Below are positions 1 through 8,700 of a stretch of 40,307 nucleotides of DNA, piece by piece. The first letter of the stretch is position 1. Each line of letters begins with the position of its first letter. Source of the stretch: Nitrospirota bacterium (GTDB taxonomy: Bacteria; Nitrospirota_A; Leptospirillia; Leptospirillales; Leptospirillaceae); assembly GCA_021838585.1 (NCBI GenBank), contig JAKCDE010000011.1:1-40307 (forward strand), read 5' to 3'. Made by a program: the position numbers and the translations under genes. The notes below the pieces were generated by a model, which was given only the letters and a program-made list of their open reading frames with translations, searched no databases and was not told where the DNA came from.

Positions 1-532
1 CTTTGGGCCCTGGCATCAGGTAAGTGATGACGCTGTTCCCCACGTCGAAGCTCCGACCCGCCAAAACGGAGAAGTTCCGGCAGGTTTCCTCCTGAAGATC
101 CTTCTTGAGAAGAACGGCCCCTTGGCCAAAAATCACTCCCCGATCTCCCACGGGAAGATGGGTCTCAAGTGGGGTGGCATCATAGACCAGCCCACCCGCG
201 GGAATCAGGATCAGGGGAGGACCGACAGGATTTCCGTCCTTGCCCTTCTTGCGGACCACCGCCGAGCCCTTGATGACAAGACTTTCGATGGTCTTGTTCT
301 TTCCTCCCCTCATCGGGACCTCCTTCCATCCGGGAAGGACACGGGAATCCAAAACGGGGGCATGGGGAAGAATCTCCGCTCCCGGGATCAGAAGATGTTT
401 GCACCCGAAGGACTCTCCCGCCATGAAGGGGTCGAACGGGAGAGGATAGGAAGCCGCCCGGGCCGCCTCCCCTTTCCCGGCTCCCAGAACTCCCGCGACC
501 AAGGCCATAACAAGAAAGATCTCACGTCTCAT
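1..532 (-). CDS. Secreted hypothetical protein, 3' end outside window
   Basis: An open frame runs from an ATG at 532 to the window edge without a stop (about 177 codons seen). The first 25 or so residues look like a signal peptide: MRRE, then a hydrophobic stretch (IFLVMALVAGVLG), then a small-residue cleavage region ending ARA. The mature part is rich in Gly, Pro and Val with short beta-prone segments and two Cys residues (about 44 and 156), suggesting a periplasmic or surface protein. I do not recognise the family. It lies on the same strand as the outer-membrane protein at 977-3208, separated by about 440 bp. The frame is open throughout with ordinary GC-rich codon use, so I think it is a real gene, but no function can be assigned. 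Confidence 0.6.
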   Translation of the reverse strand, partial: MRREIFLVMALVAGVLGAGKGEAARAASYPLPFDPFMAGESFGCKHLLIPGAEILPHAPVLDSRVLPGWKEVPMRGGKNKTIESLVIKGSAVVRKKGKDGNPVGPPLILIPAGGLVYDATPLETHLPVGDRGVIFGQGAVLLKKDLQEETCRNFSVLAGRSFDVGNSVITYLMPGPK

Positions 533-976
533 GGCTGAAGTTCCTCGACAAAAATGAGTCCTTGACCATGTCGCCCTCGGAGTGGGGGGATCCGATTGGA
601 AGAGGCACATCGTCTCTTCCCTCATTGCGAGACGAGGGAACGGAGGGAGAAAAGGCTCTCCCCTTGCGGTGGCGGGAGCGGCTTTTTACAAGCACCCTAG
701 CCGCTCCCGCCAGTATACCCCCGGAGCTATTATTCGGTGCCATGGCTCCAGCCGGGTCAGTCCTGGCTCCACCACCAGTCTTCCGACTTTGCTCAGAAAC
801 TCCCGGGGAAAAAATGGGAACTTTCGGATCATAGAAACCTCAATCCCGTATCCGATCAGGAATGTCCCCATGGCTTAGTGCCTCATCTTTTCTCTTGTCG
901 GTTTTGGTGGAGAGCCAACAGGAAGGTTTCTTTGGTCGAAAGATTCGGAACAGCCATCAATGGCGTAAACTTCAGA
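533..976. other. Intergenic region with a strong inverted repeat
   Basis: No convincing gene is present. A 61-codon minus-strand frame (686-871) starts at an ATG with a GAGG upstream and reads fairly protein-like, but it ends inside the hairpin at 671-711 and has no recognisable family, so it is not called. The rest is probably the 3' region of the 977-3208 gene plus the promoter region of the gene ending at the window edge. No clear -35/-10 pair stands out. Confidence 0.5.
671..711. repeat. 13-bp perfect inverted repeat (hairpin)
   Basis: The arms GGCGGGAGCGGCT (671-683) and AGCCGCTCCCGCC (699-711) are perfectly complementary around a 15-nt loop. The GC-rich stem would be very stable in RNA. 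It lies about 265 bp beyond the stop of the minus-strand gene 977-3208, so it could end that transcript, but no U-tract follows on either strand. It is therefore not a textbook intrinsic terminator; a processing or protective 3' hairpin is an alternative. Confidence 0.6.
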
Positions 977-3208
977 CTACTCCCGAAGGCCGATCGACAA
1001 CCAAAGCTGAATGGGAATCCCCCCTTGGCCGATATTTCCGCCGGTCAGTGCCGTAATCGAGTTTCCCAGCCCCAGGACGGGAAGAGGCCCGACCGGAACT
1101 GCCGCATCGATCCTCGCAAAAAAATGTTTGGAAGAAAAGGATTCCTCCACCCCGGGTCCCATGGCGCTAAAGCTGGTTCCAATTCCCGAGATCTCTCCCG
1201 CATCAAAAAATCCCGATGTATAGAACGCTCCGGCATCGACGGAGTCCGTCCGGGTGAAGGTGAGTGTTCCCACGTAAAGATTGTTTCCGAAGAGGGAGGC
1301 CGTGGGAAGGGCCATTACATTCGCCATGCCCCCGAGCGTGGCCTGAAGCATGGGATCAAGGGTTCCTCCACCGATATATTGCTGGTCCACCGTCCCCAGA
1401 GTCATCGAGTATTTGGGAGTGAAGGCAAACCCGACCTGTCCGTTGCCCATGACATAATTCTGAAAGCCTTGGGTATCGTAATAGAAGGGATTGACGGGAC
1501 TGGAACCGCTCCCCTGGGAGAGATCATATTCGGTGTCAGACAGGTCGAACGAGAGATTCAGGCGGCCCAAAGCCCTAGCCCCCGACAGATCCAGTATCCC
1601 GCCAACGAGGCTTCGGTCGTTCTGGACTGTGGGAGAGTAAGAATCCTGGAATTCTTTGAGAAAAACCGTTTCCTTGAGGACAAGCTTCCGATCTTCCTTT
1701 TGGACAATCGCCTGGTTGGTCCAAAGGTCCCCGGAGTAATTGCTGCCGCTGACCCCCAGAGCGGTGAGCGCTTGGGTGTTGACCCCGCTTCCCCAGGGGG
1801 AGAGTCCAAGCCCGATTCTATAGTTCATGGCAGAAAAATCCATTCCTGCCCGCACATACAAGCCTATTGGAAAGGAGTAGCCCAAGCTTCCCGAGTTCAT
1901 GCCCCCGAACGTCGTCGAGGCCCCGACGGTGAAGAGTCCTCCCGCCAGAAGAGCATTGTTGACGTTTCCGATCGCATTCAAGGTGACGGCACCGGTTGGA
2001 GCATAGCCGTAATTGTCAATCTCGACCTGAGATCCGGAGAAGGTCGGAGTCGGCGTAAGGTGCACAAGAAAGTTGTCATACTCCAATGCCTTCGGAAGTG
2101 GGGCGAAGATGTTGCCGGTGGAGAGCTGTCCCTTCGGATTCTCGATGAAAGAGTCCTTGGAGACTCTCCCGAGGGTCGCGGCCTGAAGAAGAATGTTCTT
2201 GAGAGTGTTCAGAAGAAGGGAAGGGGCCTCAACGCGATAGGTGTCTTTTGCCTCCTTTTGAATCTTGAGAAGGGGCCAGTCCAGCCGCGAGAGCCGACCG
2301 GAGAGTGTCGTCACAATCTTCTTGGCCAGCGGGTTCTTCATGTCGACCACCAGATTGGCCACAAGAAAAAACACCTGTCGTCGAATGTCCTGGGCCCAGT
2401 CTTTCCGGTCGCTATGGATAATCAGGATGTGAGGCAGGGAAAAGCTCACATTCCGGGTCGCGATCGCCGGCACCATCATTCCATCGGCCCGAGTCAATCC
2501 AGGGATCTGAGAAAGGGCATAGAGCTTCGCGGACATGAAGTCAGAATCAACAATCCCGCCTTCGGGAACCGAAAGTTGCACGGCCGCAAACTGATTTTCT
2601 TTCTCCGACCCACCGGCGACAATCACCCGGGACACATGATAGGCCAGATGCCCCCTGCGCAGCGCTTCGTCAAGGGTCGCGGCGATTTTATTGAGTGTCT
2701 TGGCCGTCACATTCACCCTGATGATCAGGTCCGATTCCTTTACCGCCTTGAGCGGAAATCCCATGTGCGCAAGATGCTGGATCGCCACATTCATGAGGGC
2801 CTGTTCCTCCTTCGTCGCGTTGGGATAGAGTCTTTTCTCCACCCACAATGCGACACTGGCCCGAATGGAAGAATGCCAGTCGCCCTGAGGGGCGCGAATC
2901 CTCAAGGTCCAGTCCCTGTCGAATCGATCGGGTTCCTCCTTCGTCGCTCCGGGCTTTTCGGGACCGGCAACCGCAGGGGTACAATCCATCATGATGACCG
3001 AGAGTGATCCTGTCGATATGCAGTCGCTGGCCCGAACCGGATGCGGAACAAAGAGCGCCATAAGGACCACGAACACACACCAGGATGCCTGTCGGACCCT
3101 GATCACATATCTGACCGTCGCGCTCAGGGGGAACCCTTCCGGCCTGTCCTTAAAAAAACAGTCGAGGGGAGAGGGACAAAATGCCCTCATGTTACCGGAA
3201 CCTGACAC
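977..3208 (-). CDS. Probable outer-membrane TpsB/FhaC-like transporter
   Basis: 743 residues. After a long basic N-region there is a hydrophobic segment near residues 42-56 ending in a cleavage-like VRA, so the protein is exported. Residues about 95-330 form an alpha/beta periplasmic region. From about 350 to the end the sequence becomes Gly/Ser/aromatic-rich with alternating strands. The motif DNYGYAPTGAVTLNA resembles the first barrel strands of ShlB/FhaC proteins (N-Y-G-x-x-x-T-G), and later parts (FPIGLYVRAGMDFSAMNYR, SGFFDAGEISG) also fit that family, which secretes TpsA adhesins through the outer membrane. No convincing POTRA repeat is seen in the N-terminal half, which keeps confidence moderate. 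The start is uncertain: GTG 3208 has AGGA six bases upstream, ATG 3190 is next, and GTG 3106 would give a conventional short signal peptide. The TpsA-like gene at 28794-32792 is the obvious client. Confidence 0.55.
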   Translation of the reverse strand: MSGSGNMRAFCPSPLDCFFKDRPEGFPLSATVRYVIRVRQASWCVFVVLMALFVPHPVRASDCISTGSLSVIMMDCTPAVAGPEKPGATKEEPDRFDRDWTLRIRAPQGDWHSSIRASVALWVEKRLYPNATKEEQALMNVAIQHLAHMGFPLKAVKESDLIIRVNVTAKTLNKIAATLDEALRRGHLAYHVSRVIVAGGSEKENQFAAVQLSVPEGGIVDSDFMSAKLYALSQIPGLTRADGMMVPAIATRNVSFSLPHILIIHSDRKDWAQDIRRQVFFLVANLVVDMKNPLAKKIVTTLSGRLSRLDWPLLKIQKEAKDTYRVEAPSLLLNTLKNILLQAATLGRVSKDSFIENPKGQLSTGNIFAPLPKALEYDNFLVHLTPTPTFSGSQVEIDNYGYAPTGAVTLNAIGNVNNALLAGGLFTVGASTTFGGMNSGSLGYSFPIGLYVRAGMDFSAMNYRIGLGLSPWGSGVNTQALTALGVSGSNYSGDLWTNQAIVQKEDRKLVLKETVFLKEFQDSYSPTVQNDRSLVGGILDLSGARALGRLNLSFDLSDTEYDLSQGSGSSPVNPFYYDTQGFQNYVMGNGQVGFAFTPKYSMTLGTVDQQYIGGGTLDPMLQATLGGMANVMALPTASLFGNNLYVGTLTFTRTDSVDAGAFYTSGFFDAGEISGIGTSFSAMGPGVEESFSSKHFFARIDAAVPVGPLPVLGLGNSITALTGGNIGQGGIPIQLWLSIGLRE

Positions 3209-3753
3209 TTTCCATCCTGCTTCAAGGCCGTAAGGACAGACAATAACGATCCCCGCTTCTTTGCCATTTCGTCGCCTCCGGTGCCCGCAGCATCCTCCGG
3301 CTATCTATATTGTTATGAGGAAGCCCGGACCTACCTTCCCGGCAAGCCGACTCTGGGAACGAAAGAACTTCCTCCCAGGAGTACCATCCGGTCCTTTCGG
3401 CAAAACAATTGCCATCGGTCGTCGAAGCCGCCACAGACGGCCAAGACTCTCTTCCTCTCTTTTTCGTGTCGAAAAAAAGAGAGCCAAAACACCACTGAGC
3501 CCGTCGTCTGATCTGAAGGGTCTCCTCTTTCATTGTCCCCGAAGACGCTCTCCGTCAGGGCGAGGCGATTGGCTCGATCTTTGGTGCCGTTTTCTGCACA
3601 GATCTTGCCCAACCCCTTCAAAGCGGGGAAGAAATAACGGCCAAACCGGACCAATCGGAGCGGATTTGATCAAGATCTGGCGAAAAAACCCGGAACCCGC
3701 TCCCCCAACACACTCTCAGCCCTTTTCCTGCTGACTCCGGAGCCGGGATCGTC
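3209..3753. other. Intergenic region, no gene found
   Basis: Several overlapping frames of 60-157 codons are open on both strands, but none has protein-like composition or a convincing ribosome binding site. The region is downstream of the last T6SS-locus gene and upstream of the TpsB-like gene, so it should hold a transcript end and a promoter. An AT-rich patch near 3300-3320 (minus-strand AACAATATAGAT) is the best -10-like sequence, but no matching -35 is visible. Confidence 0.5.
3455..3483. repeat. Imperfect palindrome, possible bidirectional hairpin
   Basis: CTCTCTTTTTCG (3455-3466), a TGT loop, then CGAAAAAAAGAGAG (3470-3483). The arms pair along their full length apart from a two-base A bulge. 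The stem is A/T and pyrimidine rich rather than GC rich, so it is a weak terminator candidate. It could equally be an operator upstream of the gene at 977-3208. Confidence 0.35.
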
Positions 3754-4113
3754 TCATTCGGGAAAGTCCACAAGGAATCCCAAGGCACTCTCCAGAGGAC
3801 AAAACCGTTTTTCGGCCAGATTCAGGATGACCGAATCCCTGACGGGAACGTAATCCCGGATCGCCACGGAAAAGGAAGCCTCACCCTCCTGCAACTTCTT
3901 TGCCATGCTCTGCAGAATGCAGCGGGGATATTTTTCCGTATGCTCAAGAACGGAAATAAGCTCGGGAAGGCTCATATCCGTTCGCATCTGAAGGAGCCTC
4001 GCCAGCTCCCGATAGAAGGAGGTCCGGAGCGCAAGAAATCTTTCTCGGGATTCCGATTCGGAATTCTTGTCGGAGACAGGCTCGCGACGGACCGTATAGG
4101 ACTTGATTGCCAT
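3754..4113 (-). CDS. Small protein resembling a GspF/PilC cytoplasmic domain
   Basis: 119 residues from ATG 4113, chosen because GAGGAGGGG lies directly upstream; an in-frame ATG at 4155 lacks a good site. Residues about 28-117 follow the pattern of the T2SSF domain of type II secretion and type IV pilus inner-membrane platform proteins: FYRELARLLQ, then SLPELISVLEH, MAKKLQEGEASFSVAIRDY, and a final segment in which ESALGFLVDF matches the usual helix end. GspF proteins have two such domains with membrane helices; here there is one domain and no membrane segment. It follows tssA by 78 bp and may be co-transcribed. The assignment rests on pattern recognition only. It could be a stranded remnant or a small soluble accessory protein of the T6SS. 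Confidence 0.6.
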   Translation of the reverse strand: MAIKSYTVRREPVSDKNSESESRERFLALRTSFYRELARLLQMRTDMSLPELISVLEHTEKYPRCILQSMAKKLQEGEASFSVAIRDYVPVRDSVILNLAEKRFCPLESALGFLVDFPE

Positions 4114-4191
4114 CCCCTCCTCCTCATCCCCCCGCACTGGTGGTGCACGACACATTCCCGATTCTCCGGAGAACTGCCTCCACGCTCATCC

Positions 4192-5754
4192 TCATCGGGT
4201 ATTCTGAAAAAGCCTCGTCGCCCCGGAGATGTCGAGGGCGGAAAGACGTACCGCCAATCCCTCTGCCCTCCCTCTCATGGTCTCGTCCCCGCTCGACTGA
4301 AAAATCCGACACAAGACAGGAAGTGCCCGAGCGGCCAGCGCAGGCTCCCAGAGGAAAAGCTCGAATCTCTCGATCTCCTCAAAAAGAACATTCGCCAACG
4401 AAAGAACGGGGATCTCCCTCCCCATCTCTTCGACGGCCGAGAGAAACTCAAGGTTCAGGAGAAATCGTCCTCGAGGCGAAGGCTCTTTTCGGCGAATCTC
4501 CTCGAAAAGGTCGCAGGCCTCGAATATCTTTCCGGCTGAAATGGCGGAGCGGACCGCCGAAAGTGCCGGGTTGGATCTTTGGGATCCATCCCCTGCCTCG
4601 TCCGTCTCCGCCGCCGACACCTTCCCCTGGGCAATCCATGCGCGACCATCTTCCGACAGAAACGGGACCTCCCCTCCGGAAAATGAAAGACGCTCGATTC
4701 CGGGAAGCCGGGCAACAAGGGTCCGAAGCGCCCCGCGAAGGGCCTCTGCTCCCCCCGATCCGTGTGGACCGCGGCCTTCAAGAATCTTCCCCGCCCGGAA
4801 GGAAAGGTCGAGCCAAAAGGGAAATTCGGCCTGTCGCCCCAGGAGAAACCGGAGGGCATCATCGTCTGCCCCGGACTCGAGCTGGGCTTCGAGAGCTGAC
4901 AGCACATGCGGAGGAGGGGCAGGAATCCGGGTCATCCCGCCTTCGTCCGAAGGCATTTCCCGAATGCCTTCCCAGAGAACCAGGCGCGAGAGAATGTGGG
5001 ATCGGCTATCGGCCGGATCGGCCTCAAGCAGACGGTCGGCAAGCGACACAAGCCCCGGAGCAATCTGCTCCAGGGCGGCGACCGGATCTCCCTCTTCGGG
5101 AATCGAAAACGAGGCTCCCGTCGAGCCCGAGGAACTGGCGGGCGAAGGGGCCGCTGGAGCCGAGGAGGCCGTCCCGGCGGGCTCGGAAGAAGAAGGCGGG
5201 GGCGTCGCCGGCAGGGAGACCGGCAAGCCCTCGACAAGGGGATACAAAGGAGCGAGAGTGGGACCGTCAGGGTCCTTCTCCCCCAGGACGGCATTGAGTT
5301 CCCGGATCTCCCGGACGCCCTGCGCCATAGCCTCGGGGGAGAGGGGAGGAGCGGTGAGTCCCGGAAGGATCTCCTGCATCTGGGTTATCCACCAGGATAA
5401 GGCATTTCTCCGGGCGCGAAGGCGGGAGAGGGGAGGGAAAAGAGCCTCCCAGTGCTCCGCCACCATCGCATTGAGCAGGGAAATTCCCTCCACCGCACCC
5501 GCCGGACCCTCCGTTTTTGCCATGGCTACGGAGAGGTAGGCGGCGACAAGAAGATCCTTGCTCCGACTTTCCAGAATCGACGACGAAATTTTCCGGATAT
5601 TGGGCCAGTCGATAACGGCGGACGCCCCCGACGTCACCGTCTGGGAGCGATTCATCTCGGCCTGGAGTTCAGCAAAGACATCCTGATCGCGAACATCCTC
5701 TCCGGCAGGGGCATCCGGACGGATCGGACTGCGCCCGAGATCGGCTCCGGTCAT
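4192..5754 (-). CDS. tssA: T6SS assembly-cap protein TssA (ImpA_N / VasJ type)
   Basis: 520 residues from ATG 5754, which has GGGAG seven bases upstream and begins one base after the tssM stop codon. Residues about 30-150 form the ImpA_N domain, recognised by RSKDLLVAAYLSVAMAKTEG and the following WEALFPP. A Pro/Ala/Ser-rich linker (about 180-220) leads to a helical C-terminal half (RLVLWEGI, PFWLDLSFRAGKILEG) resembling the VasJ-type region of TssA. In studied systems TssA binds the membrane complex and baseplate and primes or caps tail-tube/sheath polymerisation. The longer frame reaching up to 5874 overlaps tssM coding sequence and is not used. Position after tssM as the last core gene is common. 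Confidence 0.9.
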   Translation of the reverse strand: MTGADLGRSPIRPDAPAGEDVRDQDVFAELQAEMNRSQTVTSGASAVIDWPNIRKISSSILESRSKDLLVAAYLSVAMAKTEGPAGAVEGISLLNAMVAEHWEALFPPLSRLRARRNALSWWITQMQEILPGLTAPPLSPEAMAQGVREIRELNAVLGEKDPDGPTLAPLYPLVEGLPVSLPATPPPSSSEPAGTASSAPAAPSPASSSGSTGASFSIPEEGDPVAALEQIAPGLVSLADRLLEADPADSRSHILSRLVLWEGIREMPSDEGGMTRIPAPPPHVLSALEAQLESGADDDALRFLLGRQAEFPFWLDLSFRAGKILEGRGPHGSGGAEALRGALRTLVARLPGIERLSFSGGEVPFLSEDGRAWIAQGKVSAAETDEAGDGSQRSNPALSAVRSAISAGKIFEACDLFEEIRRKEPSPRGRFLLNLEFLSAVEEMGREIPVLSLANVLFEEIERFELFLWEPALAARALPVLCRIFQSSGDETMRGRAEGLAVRLSALDISGATRLFQNTR

Positions 5755-5755
5755 C

Positions 5756-8700
5756 TTACACTCCCTTCTCATGCGGAGAAGCCGGGGTCCCCCCGCTCCC
5801 CCCTTCGGATGGAACTCCCGAGACCTCTCCCGGAAGACAGACCCCGATTTCCGTGGGAAGATCCTCGATGGCAAACGGCTGGCTCTTCAATGCGGCTTTC
5901 TGATTATCGAGTGCGCTGGTGTCCTGTATCGCCAGCTCCTGATCGATCCGGGCAATTTTTTCCTTGACCTTGTCCAGGGACTCGCTCGCCTGCAGGTAGT
6001 CCTGGTAGTGGAGAAGAAGTGTATGGATGCCTTTGAACTGGAAATGAACCGTAAGGTACGTCACCCGGAGATTCTCCAAGGCCTTTTTCTTCAGAGGAAA
6101 GTCCGCCGGCGTCATGGTCAGACTTCCTTGGTAAAACTCTTGGGAAAATTGAATAAACCCGTTCCCTCCCGGATATTCCCGGGTCAGAATGAGATTGCCG
6201 AGACGGATCTCGAGGGAGGTCTTCCCGCACGTGAGTGAGGACCATACCCACGCCCTCCGGACAGGGAGGTTGAGATTGTTCAAGACATGCTTTTTCTCCG
6301 CGCACTCTAAGGTGAGCCTCGTGAGGTAGGGACGGGCAAGGGCCTCCGGATTCACATCCGTGGGAAGGGCCTTGATCACCACAGGAAACTTCGTCTTGGC
6401 CATGGAAAGAATCTTTTTCTGGTCGCTCTGTTCCTGCTTGCCCAGCGACTGTCGGAGATTCACCAGGTCCAGGTGTCTTTTCTTTTTCTCAAGTTCGTTT
6501 CGTTTCGCCGTCAAATCGAGCGAGCGTTGAGCATTGATGGTATCGTTGATGAAAACGAGGAATGAAGGTCTTATGGACACCGTGTGCCTGTCTCTGGCAA
6601 AGAGGTTGAACCCCGAGGAAGTTCGCTGGACAAAAGGCGCCATCGTCTTGTCCATGAAGGCGGGGATGGCTCCTCCCTGCCCCAGGAGAAATTGCTTGAG
6701 GTCTTTGCTGGACAGGGAAGCCTGGGCGGGGGCCACGACAGTGGCGATCCACTTGTCCTGAATCTCGCAGGCCGCCTCCCGATCAATCATGTCCAGGGCC
6801 GTCCAGAAAGGTCCTGAAATCAGTTTCCATAAGATATTCTCCTTGGGGTCTCCATGGGGAAGGAGGTTTTTGCGAACCGTTTCGAGGGCGTTCGATGTCG
6901 CGATCAGCAAGGGGGGCTTGCTCGATCCCTTTCTGGAGTAGGAATAGAAGTCTCCTGCCAGCTTCAGCGCATGTCCCCGACCCTGCATCCCCTCGTCCAC
7001 CGTCGCGGACAGGGCCGACATATACTGGTTATAGGCCCGTCCGGCCTCCACCAGTGCGGCCATGGTCTGCCTTCCTTTCCGGGGGCCGCCATGAATTCCC
7101 GCGCGCCCGGATTCATGAAACGCCAGGGCGTAGCTTTGGATCTTCGACACAAAATTCGACTTCAGCCCCCGATATTTGGCAATCTGAAGATACTCCCTGA
7201 GAAGAATCTTCCATGGTTTTCGGGAGTCTCCCGGACCTTTGGGAAACTCGTGATCGAGACGCTTGGCCAACAGAAGGTAGGGGTTCCGGGGCCCGGGAAG
7301 AGACTGAAAGACGGCCTTCCACTGCAAAACATCGCTGAGCGTCTCTTCCCCTTCGTAAAATCCGCGAACAAAGGAAAACCATACGACCTCTTTCCTGAAG
7401 TCGTACCAGACCATGAATTTCCTTATGGAGCGGGAGACCGAAAATGATTCCGGACTGGCCCTGCGAACTTCCGCAAGGAACTCGTTGATCCGAGTCATTC
7501 CGTTATTGGTAAAGGCGGGCGGAACGACATTTTCGGTCACATCCTTTCCGGTGCCCTTCCAGAAGGTCGACAGCGCGACCCGGTCGGCGTCATCCCGGGC
7601 ATCCACCCAGTCGGCCAGCCAGTGAAAGTCGGGAAGGGTCTGTTCGACCTCCAGAAGGAGCGACTGGAGCGAGTCCAGATCCTGACGCACCGGATCGACA
7701 GATCCCCAGGCAATATACGCCAGATAGATTTTCGAAAAGTGTTTGGCCTCCTGAGGAGAAATGGACGGATCAAGGTCCACGATATCCTGGACCCCCGGCT
7801 GGGGTTTGTTTCCGAGATCGGCAAAGGAGGACCCGTCCATCCGGTCCTTGATGAGGTTGATCCGGCGGACGAGGATGTCCACATAATCCGCCAGATGGTG
7901 GGAGGGATCGTCGTCGAGGAGCTCTCGGATCCGGCTGCGGAGGGTCTGGTTCAGCTGGGGGAGGATGACCGTTTCGAACTCGTTGTCGAACCGGTGCTTC
8001 ATGGCCGTCTCAAGTTTCCCCGTCTCATGGGAAAAAGCCAACAGCCGGGAGGAGAGGCTCGCATCCCTCTTGGCCATCCAGTCGATCAGGCTCCCATAGC
8101 GTTCCATGTTCTCCATGTTCTGGTGGAGGTCGCCATTGACGTTAACCGTCTCGGGCTGGCGGGCAACCATGACCTTGACCATATGGGCGGCATTGGCATA
8201 GGAAAGGATGAGATAAAGGCCCGTCGCCGCGGTGGCTCCATACCACCCCACGAGAAGAATGTTCGTCGCCATCTGGCGCAATTTGGCCATCAGGCCCGTG
8301 GGAGTCGCAAGAATGCTGTCTTCCGGAAGCCGACGCGTAAAAAAGTCCTTGAGAAATGCCCCCGACAGCAAGGACAACTCTCGTTTCCCGCCTTTGACAA
8401 GATCGGCAGGAGACGGGTCGGATCCGGAAAGGGAGGGCATCGGGCCCGTCTTCGAGAGGGTAGTTATGGGGAGAACGGCTCCGGGAGAGCGGTCGACGAT
8501 CTCCACCTCCCTTTCTCGTCCCTGGGCAAAGTCGTGGCCGAGGATCTTGGAAAACCTGGGGGTTCCCAACACGCCGCTCGAGAAAAAAAATCCCCGGAAA
8601 TCCGGCCGATAAAGATAGGGAGAATGTTCGAAGAGCCCCTTGAGGAAAGGAGTCAATAGAGGCTCAAGCGCCATGATTTCGAGCGGGAAGACCAGGCCTT

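Noticed and set aside
686..871. 61-codon minus-strand frame with protein-like sequence
   Set aside because: No recognisable family, ends inside a hairpin, and length is within chance for this base composition.
737..3007. Long plus-strand frame of 756 codons
   Set aside because: Antisense to the outer-membrane protein gene; composition is Arg/Gly/His-rich and lacks any family pattern. It is a by-product of GC-rich codon use.
3261..3734. 157-codon plus-strand frame in the intergenic region
   Set aside because: Very rich in Arg, Pro and Ser, with no ribosome binding site or family pattern, and overlapped by equally open frames on the other strand.
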